Below, one piece after another: positions 1 to 5,574 of a DNA stretch of 7,307 nucleotides. The notes below the pieces were generated by a model, which ran no database searches, was not told the origin of the DNA, and saw only the letters and a list, made by a program, of their open reading frames with translations. The DNA comes from an uncultured Porphyromonadaceae bacterium (GTDB taxonomy: Bacteria > Bacteroidota > Bacteroidia > Bacteroidales > Muribaculaceae). The stretch covers positions 1 to 7,307 of the forward strand of contig CABRZA010000126.1 of the NCBI GenBank assembly GCA_902475285.1, in the 5' to 3' direction. Every line of letters starts with the position of its first letter. The stretch's first letter is position 1. A program made the position numbers and the translations under genes.

Positions 1-372
1 ACGCTTCGCCCGATATTCTGGTATCTTATCATCGGCGTTGCTTTAGGAGCGATGATTTACGGCTATATGCCGAGTGATTGGGTTTTGAAAATCGCAGGTC
101 CAGACAATCCGTTTGCTGTACCTGTCGCCGCTATCATCGGTACTCCCCTTTATATCCGGGCAGAAACTGCAATCCCTATCGGTGTGGCATTGATGGGGAA
201 AGGAATGAGTATCGGAGCCGTGATCGCACTCGTTATCGGTGGTGCGGGCATGGCAATCCCTGAAATGTCAATGCTCGCAAGCATCTTCAAAAAGAAACTT
301 GTCGCCATGATTGTCGCCGTAATATTCCTGACGGCTGTCATATCCGGGTATCTTTTCAATATCTTCCTATGA
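1..372 (+). CDS. COG0701-family permease (ArsP/YraQ-like), C-terminal part only
   Basis: The reading frame is open from base 1, so the start lies outside the window; 123 residues and the stop are visible. The fragment is an integral inner-membrane protein with hydrophobic spans at about residues 6-23, 37-50, 55-84 and 99-122. The block from residue 32 (AGPDNPF) through GTPLYIRAETAIPIG (47-61) to GGAGMAIPEM (80-89) is what I recognise as the conserved C-terminal half of the COG0701/DUF318 permeases. Some members of that family export organoarsenicals or are linked to metal or thiol stress; the substrate here cannot be read. Codons are more AT-rich than in the genes from 570 on, and an intrinsic terminator follows, so it is a separate transcription unit and may have a different origin. 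Family placement is from memory of the motif, without a search. Confidence 0.85.
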   Translation, partial: TLRPIFWYLIIGVALGAMIYGYMPSDWVLKIAGPDNPFAVPVAAIIGTPLYIRAETAIPIGVALMGKGMSIGAVIALVIGGAGMAIPEMSMLASIFKKKLVAMIVAVIFLTAVISGYLFNIFL

Positions 373-416
373 TAATTAAACAAACACCATACTCCACATA
401 ATCCTAACGACACAAC

Positions 417-460
417 AGGCTCCGAAAGTAAGTGTTACTAACTTTCGGGGTCTTCGTTTT
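417..460 (+). terminator. Intrinsic terminator after the permease gene
   Basis: A 13-bp stem (417-429 with 441-453, two G-U pairs) has CCGAAAGT/ACTTTCGG as its core. It closes an 11-nt loop and is followed by a T-rich run ending in TTTT at 457-460. It lies 45 nt after the permease stop and separates that gene from the LOG-led cluster. Confidence 0.9.
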
Positions 461-557
461 ACAGTTGGATGGTTCAATAGAAGCAGGTGCTCTGACATGA
501 AAATCAAACAAAACGACTGAACGCCGAGAAGAGCGTGGGGGTGTGGGAAATTTTTTG

Positions 558-565
558 TAATTTTG
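558..565 (+). promoter_or_regulatory. Bacteroidetes -7 box directly in front of the LOG gene
   Basis: TAATTTTG matches the Bacteroidetes -7 consensus TAnnTTTG exactly. The expected -33 position, about 19 nt upstream, holds only a poor match (GTGG near 535-538). The box ends 4 nt before the ATG at 570, so transcription would begin at or within a few bases of the start codon, giving a leaderless or nearly leaderless mRNA. Confidence 0.6.
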
Positions 566-569
566 CGGT

Positions 570-1142
570 ATGAAAAATGCCATAACGGTTTATTGCGGGT
601 CGGCAGCGGCGGCGCCGGAGGTCTTTTTGGAGGCTGCGGCGGCCGTGGGGCGCGCCATTGCGCGTCGCGGTGTCATGTTGGTGACGGGCGCGGGGCACAC
701 GGGGCTGATGGGCGCCGTGGTCGACGCGGCCCTTGCCGCCGGCGGCGAGGCCACGGGCGTGATACCGCAGTTCATGGTGGACCGGGGGTGGCACCACCGG
801 GGCATGACGCAGCTCGAGATTACGCCCGACATGCACACGCGCAAGAGCCGCATGGCGTCGCTCGCCACGGGTGTGATAGCTCTTCCGGGGGGCATAGGCA
901 CCTTTGAGGAGCTCACCGAAATCATCACCTGGCGGCAGCTGGGGCTCTACAACGGCAACATAGTGATTCTCGACACCGAGGGCTACTACTCAGGGCTGCT
1001 GGAGCAGATGGCCGAGGCCACGCGGCGCGGCTTCCTACCGGCCGACCACTCGGCGCTCTATGCCGTGGCGCACGAGCCCGAGGAGGCCGTCGGCCTGGCT
1101 CTCGCCACGGGCGCGGAGCTGCATCTCTCTCCCAAATTCTGA
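570..1142 (+). CDS. LOG-family protein (TIGR00730 Rossmann-fold nucleotide phosphoribohydrolase)
   Basis: This is a 190-residue cytosolic protein of the usual LOG length. It shows an N-terminal Rossmann-type opening (ITVYCGSA, 5-12), a glycine-rich loop GAGHTGLMG (40-48; most relatives read GGGxxGLMG), the M-x-x-R-K segment MHTRKSRM (88-95) and the hallmark nucleotide/ribose-binding and catalytic motif PGGIGTFEE (106-114). Family members cleave the N-glycosidic bond of nucleoside 5'-monophosphates. Plant and some bacterial members release free cytokinins; in a gut-type bacterium a role in nucleotide turnover is likelier, and the substrate cannot be read from sequence. It heads the cluster, and the DUF4271 gene starts 3 nt after its stop. 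The start is supported by the adjacent -7 box and by the family's normal N-terminus. No Shine-Dalgarno sequence is present. The gene is very GC-rich. Confidence 0.93.
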   Translation: MKNAITVYCGSAAAAPEVFLEAAAAVGRAIARRGVMLVTGAGHTGLMGAVVDAALAAGGEATGVIPQFMVDRGWHHRGMTQLEITPDMHTRKSRMASLATGVIALPGGIGTFEELTEIITWRQLGLYNGNIVILDTEGYYSGLLEQMAEATRRGFLPADHSALYAVAHEPEEAVGLALATGAELHLSPKF

Positions 1143-1145
1143 CCC

Positions 1146-2099
1146 ATGCCCGACAGCACACATACCGCCACCATCACCGCGAGCGCCGCAGCAGCGGTAG
1201 CGGCAGGCCGGAGCGCAGGCGCGCCGGCTTCGACCGCCTCGTATAGCCCTGCGGCGACGGCGCCCGAGCATATCTGCACGGCGCTTTTCGACAGCATCGT
1301 GGCCGACACGGTTGAGGGCCGCGTGCCTCGTTTCCTTCCGGTTGCCGAGGCCGACAGCCTTAAGCAGGCGGCAGCAGCCGACAGCCTCGCCGCCATGGAA
1401 CTCGACGTACCGGCGCCGCAGAGCCTCACGGGCATGGCACCGCGCGAGTGCGCTCCGGCCTACTACAACAGCACCCCCCTGGCGGCGGTGATGATAGCCA
1501 CTCTGCTGCTCCTGTCGGTGAGCCGGCACGGGCTGCGGCGCACGCTCAAGGTGTACGCCTCGCAGCTGTGGAGCGTGCGGGGACGGCGCAATGTGTTCGA
1601 CGACGAGCAAACGCCCGCCGGCCCCATGGCCGTGGTGCTTGGTCTTGTCTTTACCGTGTTCGGCGGAGTGGTGCTCTACAACGTTCACGGTCTTCCCGTC
1701 GCACCCTCTTTCCCCGGAGCGGCTGCGATGATGGCGTTGCTGGGGTGCTACTACATGTTCGAGCGGTGCGCCTACTGGCTCGTTGGCTACGCCTTCGGGA
1801 ACGACGAGCAGCGTCGGCTGTGGTTGGGCGGTTTTGCGTCGTCGCAGGCCTTCGCGGGGCTCGGAATGGCGATTCCGGCCATTTTGATGGTGTATATGCC
1901 GCAATGGCACGACATTCTGTTAATCATCTCACTTACAATATATTTCATATTCCGACTAATCTTTATCGGCAAAGGCGTCCGCATTTTTTATCGCAATTTT
2001 AGCTCATTGCTGTATTTTATTTTGTACCTTTGCACATTGGAATTGCTTCCGTTGATGGCTCTCTACACCCTTTCAGGGCTTTCCCGGCCGGTTTTCTGA
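1146..2099 (+). CDS. DUF4271 domain-containing membrane protein
   Basis: This 317-residue predicted integral membrane protein has an Ala/Thr/Ser-rich, probably disordered N-terminal region (about 1-105). After it come hydrophobic spans near 108-126, 160-179, 190-216, 228-250, 256-275 and 285-308. The C-terminal segment with FRLIFIGKGVRIF (269-281), YRNFSSLLYF (282-291) and a final helix ending LELLPLMALY (298-307) is the signature I associate with DUF4271, a Bacteroidetes-specific family of unknown function. I recall it next to hemD in many Bacteroidales genomes. It follows the LOG gene by 3 nt and is presumably co-transcribed with it. The last 180 bp or so are markedly AT-rich compared with the GC-rich 5' two thirds. 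That stretch carries a promoter for the next gene, so the same DNA has two jobs. No function is claimed. Confidence 0.85.
   Translation: MPDSTHTATITASAAAAVAAGRSAGAPASTASYSPAATAPEHICTALFDSIVADTVEGRVPRFLPVAEADSLKQAAAADSLAAMELDVPAPQSLTGMAPRECAPAYYNSTPLAAVMIATLLLLSVSRHGLRRTLKVYASQLWSVRGRRNVFDDEQTPAGPMAVVLGLVFTVFGGVVLYNVHGLPVAPSFPGAAAMMALLGCYYMFERCAYWLVGYAFGNDEQRRLWLGGFASSQAFAGLGMAIPAILMVYMPQWHDILLIISLTIYFIFRLIFIGKGVRIFYRNFSSLLYFILYLCTLELLPLMALYTLSGLSRPVF
2025..2032 (+). promoter_or_regulatory. Internal promoter for hemD inside the DUF4271 gene
   Basis: TACCTTTG fits the -7 consensus TAnnTTTG and sits in an AT-rich patch (TTTTATTTTGTACCTTTGCA context) unusual for this GC-rich gene. A TTG occurs at 2007-2009, but its spacing (15 nt) is shorter than the usual 19-21. 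Transcription would start near 2038 and give a leader of about 110 nt before the favoured hemD start. Confidence 0.5.
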
Positions 2100-2146
2100 G
2101 CCCTTCGGCGCGAAGTTTTGTGCAGCATCATCAATCATCCGACAGA

Positions 2147-2896
2147 GTGAACGTTAAGAAAATTCTCATATCGCAGCCGCGTCCCACCACCGAAAAGTCG
2201 CCATATTTCGACATCGCCGCCAAGCATGGCGTCGAGATGGTGTTCCGCCCCTTCATCAAGGTCGAGGGACTCTCTGCAAAAGAGTTCCGACAGCAAAAAG
2301 TCAACATAGCCGACTTCACGGCCGTCGTATTCACCGCCAAGACGGCCATCGACCATTTCTTCCGCCTTTGCGAGGAAATGCGCATAACCATACCTATGAC
2401 AATGAAGTACTTCTGCACGAGCGAGGCCATAGCCAACTATCTCCAGAAGTATATCGTATACCGTAAGCGCAAAATCTTCGCTTCCCCCACAGGCAAGCTG
2501 GCCGACCTTCTGCCTGCGATGCAGAAGCACAAGAACGAGAAATTTCTCTTTGCCGTAAGCGACGTGAACAACGGGTGCGACAACGCCCTTCTGGCCGCCA
2601 ACAAAATTTCGGCGACGACGGCGGTTATGTACCGCACGGTGAGCAACGACTTCACCCCCGACGAGGCGTTTGACTACGACATGCTCGTATTTTTCAGTCC
2701 TCAGGGCATAGAGTCGCTGATGAAGAATTTTCCCGACTTCAATCAGGGCGACATCCGCATAGCGGTGTTCGGCCCCGCCACGGCCCAGGCTGCCAAGGAC
2801 GCGGGTCTGCGCATCGATGTTGCCGCACCGTCGCCCGAAGCCCCGTCGATGACCACCGCCATCGACCTCTTCCTGACCGAAAACAACAAGGACTAA
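2147..2896 (+). CDS. hemD: Uroporphyrinogen-III synthase (HemD)
   Basis: HemD cyclises and rearranges hydroxymethylbilane to uroporphyrinogen III, the branch-point precursor of haem, sirohaem and cobalamin; it is a soluble enzyme. From the GTG at 2147 the protein has 249 residues, the normal family size. The N-terminus ILISQPRPTTEKSPYFDIA (6-24) is the usual Bacteroidetes form. Further family features are VVFTAKTAIDHFF (60-72), the second-lobe segment FFSPQGIESL (182-191), and the C-terminal IAVFGPATAQAAKDAGL (205-221) followed by PSMTTAID (233-240). HemD sequences diverge strongly, so the call rests on this pattern and on gene order. The frame stays open upstream to about 2030; another GTG at 2120 is possible, but 2147 gives the normal N-terminus. 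It lies 47 nt after the DUF4271 stop, and rnpA follows 10 nt after its own stop. Confidence 0.9.
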   Translation: MNVKKILISQPRPTTEKSPYFDIAAKHGVEMVFRPFIKVEGLSAKEFRQQKVNIADFTAVVFTAKTAIDHFFRLCEEMRITIPMTMKYFCTSEAIANYLQKYIVYRKRKIFASPTGKLADLLPAMQKHKNEKFLFAVSDVNNGCDNALLAANKISATTAVMYRTVSNDFTPDEAFDYDMLVFFSPQGIESLMKNFPDFNQGDIRIAVFGPATAQAAKDAGLRIDVAAPSPEAPSMTTAIDLFLTENNKD

Positions 2897-2906
2897 ACCA
2901 ATACCG

Positions 2907-3317
2907 GTGAAGCGTTTCGGCCTCTACAAGAAGCAGAAACTCTGCTCCCAGCGCGCCATCGACGAGCTTTTCGCCGCCGGTGGTGCGGAGTTTTCGCGCC
3001 TTGCCTATCCTCTTCGCGCCATGGGACGCGCCGACAGCCGTCGGAGCTCCGACGCAGCGGTGGCCTTCCTCATCTCGGTGCCCAAACGGCGGCTTCGCCA
3101 TGCCGTGGACCGTGTGCTCATGCGGCGGCGCATACGCGAGGCCTTCCGCCTGAGCCATCAGAACCACCCTCTGCCCGAGGGGGTGCGCGTCGACCTGGCC
3201 TTCGTCTATGTGGCCGACCGGCCTGTGCCCTACGCCTCCGTGAGCCGCGCCATGGACAAGCTCCTCACCTCCCTCTCCGAGCATTATGCCGAGCGCCATG
3301 CCGAGCCAGGCGAATGA
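2907..3317 (+). CDS. rnpA: Ribonuclease P protein component (RnpA)
   Basis: RnpA is the small basic protein subunit of RNase P. It assists the catalytic RNA in removing 5' leaders from tRNA precursors. The product has 136 residues from a GTG start and opens with KQKLCSQRAIDELFAAG (9-25), the expected first helix. Then come the central strand ISVPKRRLRHAVDR (56-69) and the arginine-rich helix RRRIREAFR (73-81), which correspond to the family's RNA-binding signature. In the signature the segment usually read as R-N-R is R-V-L here (69-71), so the usual asparagine is missing; the rest (basic helix, REA[FY]R) is intact. The yidD start lies inside this gene (32-nt overlap), consistent with translational coupling. 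In many other bacteria rnpA follows rpmH near the origin; the hemD-rnpA order is what I recall for Bacteroidales. Confidence 0.93.
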   Translation: MKRFGLYKKQKLCSQRAIDELFAAGGAEFSRLAYPLRAMGRADSRRSSDAAVAFLISVPKRRLRHAVDRVLMRRRIREAFRLSHQNHPLPEGVRVDLAFVYVADRPVPYASVSRAMDKLLTSLSEHYAERHAEPGE

Positions 3318-3573
3318 GCCTCCGCGGAGGGGCCGGCGAGTTGCCAAGGCCCTGCGCGATGCCGCGGTGTGGCTTCTGTGCCTGCCCATATTGTTCTACC
3401 GCACCTGCATATCGCCCTACACACCGCCGTCGTGCCGCTTCACGCCCACATGCAGCCAGTATGCCCTGGAGGCGCTTCGCAAGCACGGGCCGCTGCGCGG
3501 CACATGGCTGGCCGTGAGGCGCATACTGCGCTGCCACCCGTGGGGCGGCAGCGGCTACGACCCCGTGCCATGA
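3286..3573 (+). CDS. yidD: Membrane protein insertion efficiency factor YidD
   Basis: YidD is a small inner-membrane-associated protein that helps the YidC/Sec machinery insert membrane proteins. The 95-residue product shows the whole family core: a hydrophobic/amphipathic N-terminal helix (about 23-38, AAVWLLCLPILFYRTC region), the cysteine motif SPYTPPSCRFTPTCSQYA (43-60) with Cys50 and Cys56, the helix around ALEALRKHGPLRG (60-72), and the terminal RILRCHPWGGSGYDPVP (79-95). Two in-frame ATGs are possible, at 3286 and 3298, both inside rnpA; 3286 is the longer choice and 3298 would shorten the protein by four residues. Its TGA overlaps the tatD ATG (ATGA at 3570-3573). The rnpA-yidD pairing is widespread in bacteria and supports both calls. 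Confidence 0.96.
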   Translation: MPSAMPSQANEPPRRGRRVAKALRDAAVWLLCLPILFYRTCISPYTPPSCRFTPTCSQYALEALRKHGPLRGTWLAVRRILRCHPWGGSGYDPVP

Positions 3574-4121
3574 CCGACCTTCACCGCTTTGCCGACATCC
3601 ACAACCACGTGCGCCGGGCGCCCGACACGGTGACCTCCGTAGAGCCTTCCGACGAGCTTACGGGCCTGCCGGGCGAGGCATGGTACAGCGTCGGGATACA
3701 TCCGTGGAGCACCACGGCACCCATTGCCGAGGCCACGTGGGCGCGCCTTGAAGCCATGGCCTCCGACCCGCGCACCGTGGCCGTGGGTGAGGGGGGGCTC
3801 GACACCCTGCGCGGTGGCCCGGCCGAAGTGCAGGAAGCGGTGTTCGAGCGCCAGGCGCTCCTTGCCGAAGCCGTGGGGAAACCGCTTATAATCCACTGTG
3901 TGCGAGCCTACCACCGCATCCTCGCCCTTCACCGGCAGCTGAGGCCCAAGCAACTCTGGATAGTGCACGGCTTCCGGGGGAGCGCAGCCTTGGCGCGCCA
4001 GCTCACGGGTGCCGGAATAGCCCTTTCGGTGGACGCACGGCAACGGTCGCGCCTTCCCGCCGACATCGCCTGCGAAATGATTTTCCCGGAGACCGACGCG
4101 ACGGCGGCCGATGATGTATAA
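3570..4121 (+). CDS. TatD-family metal-dependent hydrolase, short form
   Basis: TatD proteins are TIM-barrel metallohydrolases; several have 3'-5' exonuclease activity on DNA or RNA, or D-aminoacyl-tRNA deacylase-like activity. The 183-residue product contains all expected metal ligands: His11 and His13 in ADIHNHV (8-14), Glu74 in VGEGGLD (72-78), His109 in IIHC (107-110), His133 in IVHGFRG (131-137) and Asp176 in ETD (174-176). The YSVGIHPW segment (39-46) is also typical. Two features are odd. The glycine in GEGGLD replaces the common isoleucine (GEIGLD). The protein stops seven residues after Asp176, where relatives of the Bacteroidetes short type usually continue for roughly 30 residues with a final helix. 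No other frame after 4090 restores such a tail. The ATG at 3570 overlaps the yidD stop; the frame is open further upstream, but that would run through yidD. Confidence 0.88.
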   Translation: MTDLHRFADIHNHVRRAPDTVTSVEPSDELTGLPGEAWYSVGIHPWSTTAPIAEATWARLEAMASDPRTVAVGEGGLDTLRGGPAEVQEAVFERQALLAEAVGKPLIIHCVRAYHRILALHRQLRPKQLWIVHGFRGSAALARQLTGAGIALSVDARQRSRLPADIACEMIFPETDATAADDV

Positions 4122-4141
4122 ATATTGTGAAGACAGCATAT

Positions 4142-4198
4142 TTTTCGGCGGTGGTATATTGAAATATGGAAATTTTTCATTAATTTTGCCGCCGAAAA
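4142..4198. repeat. 10-bp inverted repeat bracketing the gap promoter
   Basis: TTTTCGGCGG at 4142-4151 and its exact reverse complement CCGCCGAAAA at 4189-4198 flank the promoter core; the right arm covers the expected transcription start. The spacing of 37 nt could suit a looping operator or a regulator binding two half-sites. It could also be chance reuse of GGCGG-type words in GC-rich DNA. Which regulator, if any, is unknown. Confidence 0.5.
4159..4188 (+). promoter_or_regulatory. Promoter of gap
   Basis: TTG at 4159-4161, a 19-nt spacer, then TAATTTTG at 4181-4188 fit the Bacteroidetes -33/-7 pattern very well. The initiation point would be near 4193-4196, leaving a leader of about 70 nt before the gap ATG. 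Confidence 0.88.
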
Positions 4199-4218
4199 GA
4201 GGCCCCCTGTCAGGCCTC
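4199..4218 (+). other. Leader hairpin at the 5' end of the gap mRNA
   Basis: GAGGCC (4199-4204) pairs with GGCCTC (4213-4218) over an 8-nt loop a few bases after the predicted transcription start. There is no T-run, so it is not a terminator. A 5' stem-loop of this kind often stabilises abundant transcripts; that role is inferred. The leader after it (4219-4265) is A-rich and looks unstructured, a common arrangement for efficient translation without a Shine-Dalgarno sequence. Confidence 0.5.
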
Positions 4219-4265
4219 GTCAAACGACATAGCAAACATATCACCCAAATAATCAATAAAGAACT

Positions 4266-5276
4266 ATGACTAAAATCGGTATCAACGGCTTCGGCCGCAT
4301 CGGTCGCTTCGTATTCCGCGCAAGCACCAAGCGTGACGACATCGAAGTAGTTGCCATCAACGACCTTCTTCCGGTCGACTACATGGCCTACATGCTCAAA
4401 TACGACACAATGCACGGCCACTTCGAAGGCACCGTAGACTACGACCTCGAGAAGAGCGAACTCATCGTAAACGGCAAGCACATCCGCGTAACCGCCTGCC
4501 GCGACCCGAAAGAAATCGCCTGGGGTGCAGTAGGCGCAGAGTACGTAGTTGAGTCGACCGGTCTGTTCCTGACCAAGGAAAAAGCTCAGGGCCACATCGA
4601 AGCCGGCGCCAAGTACGTAGTTATGTCGGCCCCCTCGAAGGACGACACCCCCATGTTCGTATGCGGCGTTAACGCCCACACCTACCAGAAGGGCACCCAG
4701 TTCGTATCGAACGCATCGTGCACCACCAACTGCCTCGCCCCCATCGCGAAGGTACTCCATGAGAAATTCGGCATCGTCGACGGCCTCATGACCACCGTAC
4801 ACTCCACCACCGCAACCCAGAAGACCGTCGACGGCCCGTCGATGAAGGACTGGCGCGGCGGCCGCGCAGCTTCGGGCAACATCATCCCGTCGTCGACCGG
4901 CGCAGCCAAGGCAGTAGGCAAAGTAATCCCCGAACTCAACGGCAAGCTCACCGGCATGTCGATGCGCGTTCCGACCCTCGACGTATCGGTAGTTGACCTC
5001 ACCGTCAACCTGGCCCGTCCCGCAACCTACGAAGAAATCTGCGCAGCCATGAAGGAAGCCAGCGAAGGCGAACTGAAGGGCGTACTCGGCTACACCGAAG
5101 AAGATGTAGTATCGAGCGACTTCCTTGGCGACACCCGCACTTCGATCTTCGACAAGAAGGCCGGTATCCAGCTTACCCCGACCTTCGTGAAGGTTGTATC
5201 GTGGTACGACAACGAGATCGGCTACTCGAACAAGGTGCTCGACCTCATCGCCACCATGGTCAAGATCAACGGCTAA
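4266..5276 (+). CDS. gap: Type I glyceraldehyde-3-phosphate dehydrogenase
   Basis: The enzyme converts glyceraldehyde 3-phosphate, NAD+ and phosphate to 1,3-bisphosphoglycerate in glycolysis, and can run in reverse. The 336-residue product is full length. The N-terminal NAD domain has INGFGRIGR (6-14), and Asp33 in AIND (30-33) points to NAD+ rather than NADP+. The catalytic motif is SNASCTTNCLAP (148-159) with Cys152, and the activating histidine is His179 in TTVHS (176-180). SSTGAAKAVGKV (209-220) and RVPT (234-237) are the phosphate-site segments, and WYDNEIGYSNKV (313-324) is the C-terminal signature. It has its own promoter and terminator, so it is a single-gene unit. Codon choice is distinctive: valine is mostly GTA or GTT, while neighbouring genes favour GTG. 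That is consistent with selection for high expression. Confidence 0.99.
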   Translation: MTKIGINGFGRIGRFVFRASTKRDDIEVVAINDLLPVDYMAYMLKYDTMHGHFEGTVDYDLEKSELIVNGKHIRVTACRDPKEIAWGAVGAEYVVESTGLFLTKEKAQGHIEAGAKYVVMSAPSKDDTPMFVCGVNAHTYQKGTQFVSNASCTTNCLAPIAKVLHEKFGIVDGLMTTVHSTTATQKTVDGPSMKDWRGGRAASGNIIPSSTGAAKAVGKVIPELNGKLTGMSMRVPTLDVSVVDLTVNLARPATYEEICAAMKEASEGELKGVLGYTEEDVVSSDFLGDTRTSIFDKKAGIQLTPTFVKVVSWYDNEIGYSNKVLDLIATMVKING

Positions 5277-5300
5277 TAGCCCGATTGACAAGCTATACGG

Positions 5301-5340
5301 AATCCCGTCTCCGGCCCGGAGGCGGGATTTTCTTTTTCTT
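5301..5340 (+). terminator. Intrinsic terminator of gap
   Basis: A 12-bp stem (5301-5312 with 5318-5329, one G-U pair) closes a 5-nt loop (5313-5317). It runs into a long T-rich tract (5328-5340, continuing to about 5360). It begins 24 nt after the gap stop codon. Confidence 0.95.
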
Positions 5341-5380
5341 TTGTGGGTTTTTTTCATTTTGGTTTTTGGGGTTGATAGCC

Positions 5381-5548
5381 GGACAAAATGTCGCCGCTGA
5401 CGCGGCTTGTCCGCTTTGTTGTTAATTTACACGGGCTTACGCCCGTGCCTACAAAATTGTCGCCGCGATGCGGCTATTTTCGGCGCTTTGCGCCGAAGGG
5501 CGGCCTTGGGTTATATTGGCCGGGAGTATGGGTGGGTCGAGCGCGACC
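5381..5548. repeat. Cluster of five short GC-rich hairpins (REP-like)
   Basis: Five perfect stem-loops follow one another. GCCGC/GCGGC has a TGAC loop (5393-5406), with outer arms GGACAA (5381-5386) and TTGTCC (5407-5412). CACGGGC/GCCCGTG has a TTAC loop (5430-5447). GCCGC/GCGGC has a GAT loop (5462-5474). TTCGGCGC/GCGCCGAA has a TTT loop (5479-5497). GGTCG/CGACC has an AGCG loop (5535-5548). The first and third share the word TGTCGCCGC and so are diverged copies of one motif. Dense small palindromes after a terminator, with no coding content, are what REP-type intergenic repeats look like. Genome copy number cannot be judged from here. Confidence 0.7.
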
Positions 5549-5574
5549 GACCACATGGAATGTGCGGGCGGGAA

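Noticed and set aside
1035..1910. 291-codon open frame on the minus strand opposite the LOG and DUF4271 genes
   Set aside because: The translation is rich in Arg, His and Gly with no recognisable fold, typical of the antisense of GC-rich genes, and the plus-strand genes are recognised.
2030..2146. N-terminal extension of hemD upstream of 2147
   Set aside because: It overlaps the -7 box and the end of the DUF4271 gene, and homologues as I know them begin at the KKILISQP segment. A GTG at 2120 remains a minor alternative.
3369..3569. N-terminal extension of the tatD frame through yidD
   Set aside because: TatD proteins begin just before the D-x-H-x-H motif, which fits the ATG at 3570. The upstream part is yidD read out of frame.
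3555..5357. 600-codon open frame on the minus strand opposite tatD and gap
   Set aside because: It lies antisense to gap, which has every catalytic motif. The translation is low in normal motif content, and its openness follows from the regular codon choice of gap.
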